Part shown: piece after piece, positions 60,001-64,000 of the stretch | Numbering within the stretch: the stretch's first letter is position 1 | How the letters are laid out: every line of letters starts with the position of its first letter | Assembly (NCBI GenBank): GCA_032622095.1 | Contig: CP136069.1 | Span: 199,489,239 to 199,553,238 of the forward strand | Direction: 5' to 3' | Length of the DNA stretch: 64,000 bases | Source: Siphonodentalium dalli | Taxonomy: Eukaryota > Mollusca > Scaphopoda > Gadilida > Siphonodentaliidae | The notes under the pieces: generated by a model | The model's database searches: none | The model's input: the letters and a program-made list of their open reading frames with translations, nothing else | What the model was told of the DNA's origin: nothing | Position numbers and translations under genes: made by a program

Positions 60001-62940
60001 CACCTCGATTATGCATTGTGTTGTCTGACAATTTGGGGATATAGAGAAACTAAACTAAAAAATAAAAGGAAGCTTTCTAAAGAAACTAAAAAACTGGTTA
60101 ATATCATAAGATACTTTCCACAGAAGATGAGGCCTAAGCAGAATGAGGTCCCCAGAGGATGAATTTGATGATGCTATCCTGCCGTGTGAGGAAGAGTCAC
60201 TAAATTCACCCTCTGGGGGACCTCATTCTACAAATGTCTGGCACCTTATTTTCATTACCATGATGTTGAGATCATCAGAAGAATAACTAGTTTGTCTTGC
60301 GGAAGTTTTTTCTTGACCTACATGTACATGTAAATGATTTGTTATTTTCATTACAATGTTGAGATTTCCGAAGATTGACTATTTTGTCGTGACCTAAATG
60401 GCCTGTTATTTTCAGTATCTTGAGCTGTAGATGTACATAACATGTGTTCTGTGTCTCCACCACTCTCCGTAATATGAATGTTGTTATGTGTTGTTATTTG
60501 TGGGCACTGCATGTAGGTCAAAAACATTTATTTACTCTTACATCAGAACAAACTATTTTTTCAGGCACCTCCCTCAGAAGAGAGCCTCCTCAAAATTTTG
60601 TATTTGTGAATTCACTTAGAATTTTCCAACAATTCAAAACTCAAATCTCCTGTTTATCCACAATAACTGGAGCTTCCTGAAATTTTTCGAAAACCGTGTG
60701 TCAATGCATTCTCTTATATATGCGAGTCTCCCATAGGCTGCGTCGCATATATAAGAGAATACATTGGCTGAACAATATTTACCTTGACCTTGTAAGCCAG
60801 TGCATTATATTATATATGCAGCGCTCCCTATGGGAGACTCACATATATAAGAGAATGCACTGGCACATGATTTTAATGCCGCACCAACGCAGCTCCCGTC
60901 ATGAAAGGGTTAAAGATGTATGGGATTAATTAGAAAGATTTTGAAGTGAGATTCTAGAGATTTCTTGGGAAATTGTAGGATTTTATTCCATATGTGACCC
61001 GCCATATCAAATCCAGTCGTAAGTCGGGATTTTTTTACCCTGTGCCAATGCATTCTCTTATATATGCGAGTCGACCATAGGTCGCCTCGCATATATAAGA
61101 GAATGCATTGGCCTAACAATTTTTTTACAATTTTAATAATTTTTTCTTGTATTCTTTAACAATTTTATAATTTCACCCGTACAGAGCCCCAGACAAACAT
61201 GAGCAGACGACACTCTTCTATATGCTTCTATATATGTGTGGGGCTCCCTGCAGGGTAATGGATGTTTTTTATTTTATGTCCTAAAAATTGTAAGAAACAT
61301 TTATTTAAAAAATTTTATAAAAAATTGTTAGGCCAATGCATTCTCTTATATATCCACCATTTATGATGGATGATTGATGAAGGGGGGTAGGTCCAGTTAC
61401 ATGTAGAATGTGACAAACCCCTGACATTCAAACTGAGCCTACCACTTCGATATCAAGATATCATTCCAGCTGTTAAATTAATTTTTTGAAACAGTAGTAT
61501 GAAGAAATCGATTTAGCACAGCAGGTTAATTCTGACTTACCAGGAGCATGGTGTTTTTTATCGCTTGAATTACTATCGTAAAACATGACTCATGGAATCA
61601 AGGCCACACTTCTTTTGATATACTAGGGGATGTCAGTTATCATGCTGTTTTATTGCTATATCCAAAATTAAACTTTTATCTGTTTTAGGAACCATTTAGA
61701 TCATTGGAAATTATTAACATTTGTGGGTTTTAGGAACTCTCTTATTTGATCAGTACTTTCCCATCAAATTTTTACCCTGTGCCAATGCATTCTCTTATAT
61801 ATGCGAGTCGACCATAGGTCGCCTCGCATATATAAGGGAATGCATTGGCCTAACAATTATTTACAATTTTAATAATTTTTTCTTGTATTCTTTAACAAAT
61901 TTATAATTTCACCCATACAGAGCCCCAGACAAACATGAGCAGACCACACTCTTCTATATGCTTCTATATATGTGTGGGGCTCCCTGCAGGGTAATGGATG
62001 TTTTTTATTTTATGTCCTAAAAATTGTCAGAAACATTTATTTAAAAAAACTGATAAAAAATTGTTAGGCCAATGCATTCTCTTATATATGCGAGGCGACC
62101 TATGGTCGAATCGCATATATAAGAGAATGCATTGGCACAGGGTAAAAAAATCCCGATGTCAGTTATCATGCTGTTTTATTGCTATATCCAAGACTTTTAT
62201 CTGTTTTAGGAACCATTTAGATCATTGGAAATTATTAACATTTGTGGGTTTTAGGAACTCACTTATTTGATAATTACTTTCCCATCAAATAAAAAGTTCT
62301 ATAATATCTTGGGTCTGTCTCAATAGAACCATACAAATATGGATATCATTGGAACCGGTCCATTGACCACATTGTGATAGTTACAGTTAGCCCTGTGCCA
62401 ATGCATTCTCTTATATATGCGAGTCGACCATAGGTCGCCTCGCATATATAAGAGAATGCATTGGCCTAAAAAAAAATCTTTTTTTAACACTTTTTACCAT
62501 TTTTTCTTACATTCTTTAACAATTTTATAATTTTTAATGTGTTAAGCCAATGCATTCTCTTATATATGCGAGGCGACCTATGGTCGACTCGCATATATAA
62601 GAGAATGCATTGGCACAGGGCCGTTCTGTTGGGTAAAGGATTGAATTTGCAAATAATATTATAAATTTTGCTTCAATTCAGCTGTTAATTTGTCATATAC
62701 ATGTACACGGATACGATGGCTAAATTATAATTTTAATAAAACAAAGAATTAATGCTGTCATTTGTTTTTCAAAAACTTATTTTAGATGAATTATTCCAAA
62801 ATTTCATGTTTATCATTTCAATTTCAGACGGAAGAACAGAAAGAAGATTTCAGTGATTTGCCACCACAGCAGCGGCGGAAAAAATTATTACAGAAAATAG
62901 ATTCAATCAAAAAAGAGGCTGCCAAAGAAACTGCCGAAAG
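35898..62940 (+). CDS. CIP4/FBP17/Toca-1 family F-BAR protein, partial gene (9 coding exons)
   Basis: Joining nine GT-AG exons (35898-36013, 38341-38388, 41336-41483, 42993-43055, 44553-44657, 46784-46912, 48734-48880, 50008-50223, 62828-62940) gives 1085 nt, an open frame of 361 residues plus two bases. It can be aligned with human FBP17 (FNBP1) from residue 9 through the whole F-BAR domain, the basic linker and the first part of HR1, with almost no gaps in the F-BAR part. Shared landmarks include [51 protein letters not shown] and LPPQQRRKKL. In known members the F-BAR dimer bends PI(4,5)P2-rich membrane, HR1 binds Cdc42-GTP, and a C-terminal SH3 recruits N-WASP and dynamin. Here the N-terminal approximately 8 residues, most of HR1 and the SH3 lie outside the exons found. 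Invertebrates usually carry one such gene, so assignment to a single vertebrate paralogue (TRIP10, FNBP1, FNBP1L) is not meaningful and no symbol is given. Family assignment is very secure. Confidence 0.96.
36051..36446. mobile_element. Family G palindromic element in intron after the first found exon
   Basis: AAGCCTCCAAATAGTTTGTC at left and GACATACTATTACCAGGTTT at right, starting 37 bp after the donor of exon 35898-36013. A short direct duplication of AGAGGGTGACTTTAGTGA occurs in the left arm. Confidence 0.74.
36584..36660. repeat. Direct duplication with MITE, copy 1 (with 37189-37260)
   Basis: AAATAAAAGCATCATCACAA ACCCTCTC...GTCTTTTTATTATA precedes both family M elements at 36654 and 37251, and AATCAATCGACTCATTAAAC inside both is shared. 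The offset is about 600 bp. Confidence 0.82.
36654..36819. mobile_element. Family M MITE, centre deleted
   Basis: TA-flanked, ends intact, hairpin centre removed between ATATGGCAAC and ATCCATATTT. Together with its left flank it is duplicated at 37251. Confidence 0.8.
37251..37467. mobile_element. Family M MITE, full length
   Basis: The same insertion as 36654 by its flank (TAAAGGGTCTTTTTATTATA precedes both), but with the full hairpin. Confidence 0.82.
37503..37590. mobile_element. Family G fragment (left end only)
   Basis: CTGAAAATAGTGTGTTTGTC followed by the GGTCCCCCAGAGGGTAAATT arm, then unrelated sequence. Confidence 0.65.
37640..37822. mobile_element. Family H half copy
   Basis: The right half of the 23845-24272 element (GTTATAAGAACAAAAG, TTTTAACGGATGTGACTATT). 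It sits directly left of the duplicated splice acceptor. Confidence 0.65.
37872..38300. mobile_element. Family J element between the two copies of a 3' splice site
   Basis: Hairpin 37890-38050 (CAATGCTGTGTACAGTATG...GTCCAGGTTGTGGTGAAAAG and inverse), then the CTGTATTTTGATCATCAGAA and CCATTGTTGCGTGC blocks of family J. On both sides lies a near-identical approximately 30-bp segment ending in CTCTTGCAG. Confidence 0.65.
38341..38388 (+). CDS. F-BAR gene, 48-nt exon with the KKFQPKK basic patch
   Basis: The acceptor TCTCTTGCAG ends at 38340 and the donor GTAAGT starts at 38389. With two bases from the previous exon it encodes KSLVKKFQPKKKDEDS plus two bases of the next codon. The KK pair lines up without a gap with K51/K52 of human FBP17, residues known to be needed for membrane binding, so the membrane face is conserved. 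The exon is very short and its acceptor has a near-identical copy about 470 bp upstream (37840-37871; see findings). Confidence 0.92.
38620..40220. repeat. AGCTCACCTGAG...CCGTCC dispersed repeat, two tandem copies
   Basis: Two starts (AGCTCACCTGAGACGAAG at 38625 and AGCTCACCTGAGAAGAAG at 39581) are each followed by a CCGTCC/CCATCC microsatellite. Then come 100-150-bp units with TTCATATTTGGTGTGGATG, CAGATTTGTTCAAATG(A/G)GGTCAC and AGGGCCATAACTC. It fills most of the intron between the 48-nt and 148-nt exons. This repeat type is widespread in bivalves and gastropods. No coding function is evident. Confidence 0.75.
40860..41275. mobile_element. Family I dispersed repeat (GTTCCCAC...GTGGGAAC ends)
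   Basis: Begins ACAGTGTTCCCACGCTCTTG and ends GAGTGGGAACCCTG, with CTTGAAAAGTACTT-like words inside. A related, reversed copy lies at 49545-49970 ending GTGGGAACCCTG. It lies about 60 bp upstream of the 41336 exon. Confidence 0.6.
41336..41483 (+). CDS. F-BAR gene, exon with SQHEVIAEN core
   Basis: The acceptor is TTCCAG, ending at 41335. One base completes the CA-A Gln codon, then 49 codons follow, from YSWAQGFHDTIK to EFRQEKKK. The SQHEVIAEN segment corresponds to AGQHEVISEN of FBP17 in helix 2 of the F-BAR domain. The donor AAG|GTTCAT at 41484 is weaker than the others, but the next exon starts in phase 0 and aligns with the family directly, which supports this boundary. The last codons (QEKKK) match the basic QERK turn of the vertebrate proteins. 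Confidence 0.91.
41680..41972. mobile_element. Family G palindromic element
   Basis: Left AGCATTGAAATAGTGTGTC and right GACACACTATTTGCAGACTT, with two internal arm pairs. The spacer is shortened. Confidence 0.73.
42062..42194. mobile_element. Family C MITE fragment
   Basis: Diverged core (GCCAGTACATT...GAGAATCCACTGGC), then CACAGGGTCTTTAATACTGCA and CATGAAAGGGTTAA. Same group as 45276-45475, 54926-55060 and 60663-60913. Confidence 0.6.
42293..42693 (+). mobile_element. Family A TTAA MITE, full length
   Basis: Located in the intron before the 63-nt exon. TTAA flanks and both hairpin cores are present. One arm of the first core carries GCCGCGC in place of GCCTCGC, a single mismatch. Confidence 0.85.
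42993..43055 (+). CDS. F-BAR gene, 63-nt exon (coiled helix 3 start)
   Basis: A pyrimidine-rich acceptor ends with AG at 42992. Twenty-one codons (YQQDGAKVQEQYKNSLQQLEK) keep phase 0 on both sides, and the donor is AAG|GTTTGA at 43056. It aligns with [20 protein letters not shown] of FBP17; the DG pair is shared. This is a long amphipathic helix segment of the F-BAR dimer. A second copy of part of the exon sequence (AACAGTACAAAAATTCCTTA) lies in the following intron near 43100-43122 (see findings). Confidence 0.9.
43740..43915. repeat. Another CCGTCC-type dispersed repeat copy
   Basis: CGTCCGTTCGTCCATCCGTCC, then CGGGCAGATATCTCAAACAC and GGATCTGGGTTAAATTTACG. The block just before it contains an inverted GACATCCAGGTAT / ATACCTGGATGTC pair (43730-43775). 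Confidence 0.55.
44553..44657 (+). CDS. F-BAR gene, 105-nt exon ([11 protein letters not shown] helix)
   Basis: The acceptor ATTCCAG ends at 44552. Thirty-five codons run from VKKLYDKSHK to SRADVER, phase 0 at both ends. The [11 protein letters not shown] segment matches the very conserved MDADINVTKADVEK of FBP17. The donor AAAGG|GTATAT at 44658 is the first base of a 48-bp tandem repeat whose copies each carry AAAAGG|GTATAT. The frame stays open through the first repeat unit, so slippage to the second donor would add 16 residues without a frameshift. Confidence 0.93.
44658..44881 (+). repeat. 48-bp tandem repeat starting at the 5' splice site
   Basis: Unit starts are 44658, 44706, 44756, 44804 and 44852; lengths 48, 50, 48, 48, then an interrupted fifth. 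Each unit starts GTATATAATGCTTCAATAC and ends AAAAGG, so each junction AAAAGG|GTATAT repeats the exon donor. The first unit is open in the exon frame (16 codons). The second unit has a 2-bp TC insertion that shifts the frame. The fifth unit is split by the element at 44882-45095. Confidence 0.92.
44882..45095. mobile_element. MITE with GGTTACACTGGTGTAAA ends, nested in the 48-bp repeat
   Basis: Perfect inverted ends GGTTACACTGGTGTAAAT / ATTTACACCAGTGTAACC, flanked by TA. The two flanks (CTTCAATACT left, TACTAAATAGTG right) rejoin to a minisatellite unit, with TACT present on both sides. It is the only copy in the window. Confidence 0.78.
45276..45475. mobile_element. Family C MITE
   Basis: Begins TTAACCATTCCATGACTGGAGC and ends GGCTCCTGTCATGAAAGGGTTA, i.e. 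inverted ends. It carries one diverged core whose arms read GCCAGTGCATTCTG / AACTGCACTGGC. Confidence 0.65.
45860..45994. repeat. Long hairpin (about 55-bp imperfect arms)
   Basis: ATAAGTTATTGTGGTGG...GGTGTGACATTGATGGCTT and its inverse AGCCATTAATGTCACACCA...CCACCGCAATAAT. Only copy seen; a MITE or a hairpin RNA locus. Confidence 0.6.
46784..46912 (+). CDS. F-BAR gene, 129-nt exon
   Basis: The acceptor TTTTTCAG ends at 46783. Forty-three codons run from HRNTANTKSQ to FFHTTMPQVFQ, phase 0 on both sides, and the donor is GTTTGT at 46913. The exon start sits exactly 19 residues before the DY pair, as in human FBP17 (ARQQAQIRHQMAEDSKADY), and the exon ends at the same FQ as the vertebrate NIFQ boundary. 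This is helix 4 of the F-BAR domain. A truncated family D MITE follows almost immediately after the donor. Confidence 0.93.
46915..47130. mobile_element. Family D MITE, left end lost, beginning at the exon donor
   Basis: The similarity to 35566-35823 starts within a few bases of the donor at 46913 and continues to ACCCCTTTAA. The terminal TTAA is shared with the family A element that follows. Confidence 0.72.
47127..47514 (+). mobile_element. Family A TTAA MITE inserted at the end TTAA of a family D element
   Basis: The left TTAA (47127-47130) is also the right-hand TTAA of a family D MITE that ends ACCCCTTTAA. Both elements therefore use the same tetranucleotide, as expected of piggyBac-type targeting. 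Both hairpin cores are present. Confidence 0.83.
47541..47825. mobile_element. Family K inverted-repeat element
   Basis: Left end CTCGTATTTAAATTCACGCA GTACTATATTTTGC and right end its inverse (GAAAAATAGTACTGCGCG then AATTTAAATACGAG). An additional AAAATAGTACGAC lies in the interior. No coding capacity. Confidence 0.7.
47817..47905. repeat. 25-bp repeat grown from a MITE end
   Basis: Four units of ATTTAAATACGAGTAAGATA + ACAAC. The unit equals the right end of the family K element immediately to the left. Confidence 0.85.
48128..48168. repeat. Short perfect hairpin
   Basis: CCAATAACTGAAGT, a 4-6-bp loop, ACTTCAGTTATTGG. It could be a stem-loop in the intron transcript; no known family. Confidence 0.6.
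48335..48589 (+). mobile_element. Family B TTAA MITE, full length
   Basis: TTAA flanks, CCCTTTGAGTGCC ends, one hairpin core and the GGGCCGATGAGATCGGCCC subterminal hairpin. It lies about 145 bp upstream of the PIIGKCLDG exon. Confidence 0.85.
48734..48880 (+). CDS. F-BAR gene, exon with PIIGKCLDG motif
   Basis: The acceptor ATTCTAG ends at 48733 and the donor GTGAGT starts at 48881. Forty-nine codons run from QFQDMEEKRI to DAVNPKA, phase 0. The segment [20 protein letters not shown] is a close match to the [20 protein letters not shown] region of FBP17 near the end of the F-BAR domain. Charge pattern and length match the family. Confidence 0.95.
49545..49970. mobile_element. Family I dispersed repeat, second copy
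   Basis: TTGAAAGTACTTGAATTTAA and CTTGAAAAGCCCTTGAAAAT flank a diverged centre. The right end is GTGGGAACCCTG, 38 bp before the acceptor of the 50008 exon. Confidence 0.55.
50008..50223 (+). CDS. F-BAR gene, 216-nt exon: end of F-BAR and basic linker
   Basis: The acceptor TTTTCCAG ends at 50007 and the donor is GTGTGT at 50224. Seventy-two codons: [20 protein letters not shown] matches [20 protein letters not shown] of FBP17, followed by FEDLSGS (vertebrate FEDYTQ). The rest is a Ser/Thr-rich linker ending in a basic and glycine-rich patch, GRGKKRGLIGTLFGNAK. This resembles the GKAKGKLW(P/L)F region of vertebrate members that follows the F-BAR domain. A family G palindrome begins about 20 bp after the donor. 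The following intron is 12.6 kb, the longest in the window; vertebrate relatives use alternative exons in this linker, but none could be identified here. Confidence 0.94.
50242..50702. mobile_element. Family G palindromic element just after an exon donor
   Basis: CAGGCCTCAAAATATCGTGC at left and TATATTTTGAGGCCTG at right. It starts 18 bp after the GT of the 50008-50223 exon. The stem-forming arms would sit next to the 5' splice site in the pre-mRNA. Confidence 0.74.
50938..51306. mobile_element. Family G palindromic element
   Basis: AAGCCTCGAATAAGTGTTTC at left and GACACTGTTTCACGGCTT at right. Second member within 700 bp. Confidence 0.73.
51597..51896. mobile_element. MITE-like element with ATAGCCTGGTTTAC ends
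   Basis: ATAGCCTGGTTTAC at 51600 and GTAAACCAGGCTAT at 51880 are inverted, 300 bp apart, with TTA/TAA next to the ends. The interior is AT-rich and non-coding. Confidence 0.6.
52173..53006. repeat. 45/46-bp satellite array, about 18 copies
   Basis: Units GTAAACCAGCTAGTGAAATC then AGTAGGGATGATACTGGTTA. The first four units end in TTTACTATA, the rest in TATGACGT or TACGACGT. Units are almost identical, so the array is young. Each begins with TAAACCAG and ends with CTGGTTA, i.e. a short hairpin. Confidence 0.93.
53461..53836 (+). mobile_element. Family A TTAA MITE between inverted satellite arrays
   Basis: Full length with a slightly short spacer. It lies between the 46-bp array (52173-53006) and its inverted counterpart (53883-54020). 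Confidence 0.84.
53883..54020. repeat. Inverted counterpart of the 46-bp satellite, three copies
   Basis: Units of about 50 bp (AACCAGTATTATCCATACTG, then ATTTCACCAGCTGGTTTA) are the reverse complement of the 52173-53006 unit with differences. The two arrays face each other across 53007-53882. Confidence 0.85.
54139..54418. repeat. ATCTACAGCTAGTACATGGA tandem repeat
   Basis: Two unit types, about 46 bp (with TTTATGATGAGATTTATCATAACTTT-type tail) and about 35 bp (with ATTATAATGAGATTT tail), alternate irregularly. The whole pattern is repeated two to three times. Confidence 0.85.
54926..55060. mobile_element. Family C TTAA-bounded element
   Basis: TTAACCCTTTGGTGGCGG at left, a core with arms GCCAGTGCATTCTC / GAGAATGCACTGGC, and CTTACAAGGTCAAGGTTAA at right. 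TTAA on both sides but the ends are not inverted copies, so one end may be missing. Confidence 0.6.
55070..55243. repeat. Imperfect hairpin element
   Basis: GCTCGAGATTGCATGATTTA AGGCG... and its inverse TAAATCATGCAATCTCTAGC, with GAGCCGATTTCG / CGAAATCAGCTC inner arms. Confidence 0.6.
55531..55784. mobile_element. Family G palindromic element, well preserved
   Basis: CAAGCCTTAAAATAGTGTGTC and its inverse GACACCCTATTTCAAGGCTTG bound the element. Two perfect GGTCCCCAGAGGGTGAAT arm pairs lie inside, without the long spacer. Confidence 0.76.
55815..56190. mobile_element. Inverted-repeat element with long ends
   Basis: Left arm AATAGATTTGTTCTTATTTT...AACTCTCCAATAATGAG, right arm CTCATTATTGGAGAACT...AATATAAGAACAAAG, and inner TTATGTAAACA / TGTTTACATAA arms. 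The interior is AT-rich. Confidence 0.65.
57090..57393. repeat. 43-bp GC-rich minisatellite, seven copies
   Basis: Units TACTGTATACACCCGTCAGT then AAGCCCGGGGGCTCGTGCACG. Contains three palindromes (GTATACTGTATAC, CCCGGG, GTGCAC) and differs in base composition from its AT-rich surroundings. The open frame across it is a result of the repeat. Confidence 0.9.
58410..58790. repeat. Family E inverted-repeat elements
   Basis: GGACTCTCCCACTCAGTTAT AAAAGCATACATTGGAATGG at left and GTACTTTTATTACTGAGTGG GAGAGT at right, with CTATTATTC(G/T)(C/T)CTGGAGG inner arms. A second tandem, diverged left part is at 58418-58555. Pieces of the family also occur at 26690-26803/27146-27200, 31095-31145 and 45100-45270. 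Confidence 0.6.
58848..59602. mobile_element. Family D TTAA MITE with internal satellite expansion
   Basis: Begins TTAATGGGGTACTGTACAC and ends TGTACAGTACCCCTTTAA, as the 258-bp copy at 35566. A block at 58894-59420, with about 16 units of 32 bp, replaces the left inner arm and makes the element about 755 bp. Confidence 0.78.
58894..59420. repeat. 32-bp minisatellite inside a MITE
   Basis: Units read ATATAAACAGCTCGCGGTAA then TGCTTACATGAA. In the middle, units alternate between GGTATTGCTTACATCC and GATAATGCTTACATGA types, giving a 64-bp higher-order repeat. About 16 units. Confidence 0.85.
59813..60255. mobile_element. Family G palindromic element
   Basis: GAGGCCTGCAGATATGATGCC at left and GGCACCTTATTTTC at right, with the GGATATAGAGAAACTAAAC spacer. 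Confidence 0.72.
60663..60913. mobile_element. Family C MITE with two hairpin cores
   Basis: Starts TAACTGGAGCTTCC and ends AGCTCCCGTCATGAAAGGGTTAA. It holds two successive cores (60703-60769 and 60795-60866), one CAATGCATTC-type and one CAGTGCATTA-type, linked by AACAATATTTACCTTGACCTTG. Confidence 0.65.
61037..62143 (+). repeat. Hairpin-core elements within a tandem duplication
   Basis: Hairpin cores lie at about 61043-61112, 61330-61356 (broken), 61783-61852 and 62066-62135. The segment from ACAATTTTAATAATTTTTTC through CAGAGCCCCAGACAAACATG to the TTGTTAGGCCAATGC core is present at both 61126-61356 and 61865-62083 with few differences. The flanking GGAACCATTTAGATCATTGG block is also duplicated (61689 and 62210). 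This is a local duplication of about 0.7 kb, later altered by a deletion in the first copy. Confidence 0.75.
62290..62644 (+). mobile_element. Family A MITE, left end lost, right end decayed
   Basis: Similarity begins inside the left region (ATATCTTGGGTCTGTCTC) and runs through both cores to GGGTAAAGGATTGAA, where the terminal AGGGTTAA has mutated. It lies 180 bp upstream of the HR1 exon. Confidence 0.8.
62828..62940 (+). CDS. F-BAR gene, exon opening the HR1 (Cdc42-binding) domain
   Basis: The acceptor AATTTCAG ends at 62827. Thirty-seven codons plus two bases: TEEQKEDFSDLPPQQRRKKL then LQKIDSIKKEAAKETAE and the first two bases (AG) of a codon expected to be Arg. It matches [30 protein letters not shown] of FBP17, the N-terminal helix of HR1. 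The donor GTTAAT at 62941 is phase 2, as expected before the (R)DAITKMKDVY-like continuation of the family. That continuation is not in the remaining 1 kb, so the gene goes on past 64000. Confidence 0.93.
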
Positions 62941-63512
62941 GTTAATATAATAATATACAGTAGTTGCCCGCGAATTAGTATGAGACCCGCTCAAGACCTG
63001 GAATGTCGGCCGAGGGTGACATTCCAGGTTGAGAGTGGCAACAAATCCCCCTGTCTCACGAAAACAAGTGTAACAAATGTTTTGTTATCCGGCAATGGAG
63101 TGCACACCTGCTTAATGACATACCTAAGTGCGTGTGTATATTCTTTAATCAAGTTGGGAGAGTTCATTTTATGTTGGAATCTTCACTTTTTAGAAAAAAA
63201 AATGTTTAAATTGTGGGTCAATTAACAAATCCATCATTGGGCTATTATTTTGAGAAAGAAGCAATTTTGAAGTTGAGTATAGCCATGGGGCGAAATGTTC
63301 AATTTTGTTTTAAATTAGTGTACACACAGGTATGCATGTTAATTTCAAGAACATTACATGTGAAACTAACAAGTGTTGGCCGTGCAAATGAAATTGACAA
63401 CAAGACTGTTACGCCATATAGGGATATGCTTGTGCAGTCAGGGGAACATATAGCCGAGAGAAAATTATCAAATGATATATACAGTAAAGACTGGCTATTT
63501 GAACTTTAGAGC
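62941..63512 (+). other. Intron after the HR1 exon; nothing recognised
   Basis: This is the 5' part of the next intron. Open frames at 62980-63225 and 63213-63509 show no family similarity, no codon bias I can judge and no splice-bounded structure. They overlap a (C/T)CTGGAATGTCGGCCGAGGG / TGACATTCCAGG inverted pair near 63000. Confidence 0.55.
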
Positions 63513-63912
63513 TTAACCCTTTACCCAACAGAAGGGCCCTGTGCCAATGCATTCTCTTATATATGCGAGTCGACCATAGGTCGCCTCGCATATATAAGAG
63601 AATGCATTGGCTTAACACATTAAAAATTATAAAATTGTTAAAGAATGTAAGAAAAAATGGTAAAAAGTGTTAAAAAAAGATTTTTTTTAGGCCAATGCAT
63701 TCTCTTATATATGCGAGGCGACCTATGGTCGACTCGCATATATAAGAGAATGCATTGGCACAGGGCATAACTGTAACTATCACAATGTGGTCAAGGAGCC
63801 GGTTCCAATGATATCCATATGTGTATGGTTCTATTGAGACAGACCGAAGATATTTTAGGCTGTTGAAGCTTTATTTGGCCGGTTTTGGCCGGTTTGTTGG
63901 GTAAAGGGTTAA
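63513..63912 (-). mobile_element. Family A TTAA MITE, full length, reverse orientation
   Basis: TTAA flanks, both cores and the right-hand GGCC block. Nearly identical to the reverse-oriented copy at 6158-6556, including the GAAGGGCCCTGTG variant at its left end. Confidence 0.85.
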
Positions 63913-64000
63913 TACAAAACGTATCTGTAACCTATATACCTCGTGTGTGCAATTGTCTGCAGTAGATGATTTTACTATCACGATGCTCTGCACATCGCAA

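Larger units (their letters stand above)
50224..62827 (+). other. 12.6-kb intron of the F-BAR gene, repeat-filled
   Basis: This is the intron between the linker exon and the HR1 exon. It holds four family G palindromes, the 46-bp, 33/46-bp, 43-bp and 32-bp tandem arrays, TTAA MITEs of families A, C and D, and a direct duplication at 61-62 kb. I found no additional exon resembling the vertebrate linker or poly-proline exons. Confidence 0.8.

Overview
The window is AT-rich animal nuclear DNA, most likely from a marine lophotrochozoan (a mollusc or relative). The evidence is one spliced gene with GT-AG introns and metazoan domain structure, a very high density of palindromic non-autonomous DNA transposons, dispersed runs of the CCGTCCGTCC type next to an AGCTCACCTGAG motif, and frequent ACATGTA words. 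These features are typical of bivalve and gastropod genomes. The organism call is an inference; no rRNA, tRNA gene or mitochondrial marker is present to fix it.

One protein-coding gene can be supported. Nine consecutive coding exons lie on the + strand between 35898 and 62940 and encode 361 residues of a CIP4/FBP17/Toca-1 family F-BAR protein, the Cdc42 effector that couples membrane curvature to N-WASP-driven actin assembly. Reading phase is maintained across all eight introns. The protein starts at the residue equivalent to D9 of human FBP17, covers the whole F-BAR domain and the basic linker, and enters the HR1 (Cdc42-binding) domain at the last exon. The first coding exon (about 8 residues, with the start codon) was not found and probably lies upstream. 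The rest of HR1 and the SH3 domain must lie downstream of the window.

Layout: 1-35897 has no exon I can support. It is intron 1, 5' flank, or both, and is built from degenerate duplicated blocks (1-8 kb), satellites, miniature transposons (MITEs), a short non-autonomous Helitron (31455-31953) and a CR1/L2-like LINE 3' stub (35040-35320, minus). From 35898 to 64000 is the gene, with introns of 1.1-12.6 kb filled with the same repeats.

Repeat families: (A) TTAA-flanked piggyBac-like MITEs with CCCTTTACCCAACA ends; (B) TTAA-flanked MITEs with CCCTTTGAGTGCC ends; (C) relatives with other CCCTTT/AAAGGG ends. A, B and C share one 69-bp hairpin core, present about 35 times. (M) TA-flanked mariner-like palindromes starting CAGTAATGC; (G) palindromes with AATGAGGTCCCCAGAGGGTG arms; (D) TTAA-flanked AGGGGTACTGTAC elements; plus smaller families E, F, H, I, J, K. 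Several tandem arrays appear to have grown from transposon ends or interiors.

The most notable points are a 48-bp tandem repeat that begins exactly at the 5' splice site of exon 5 and repeats that splice site in frame, a duplicated 3' splice site before exon 2, and the shared, apparently modular hairpin core of the TTAA MITEs.
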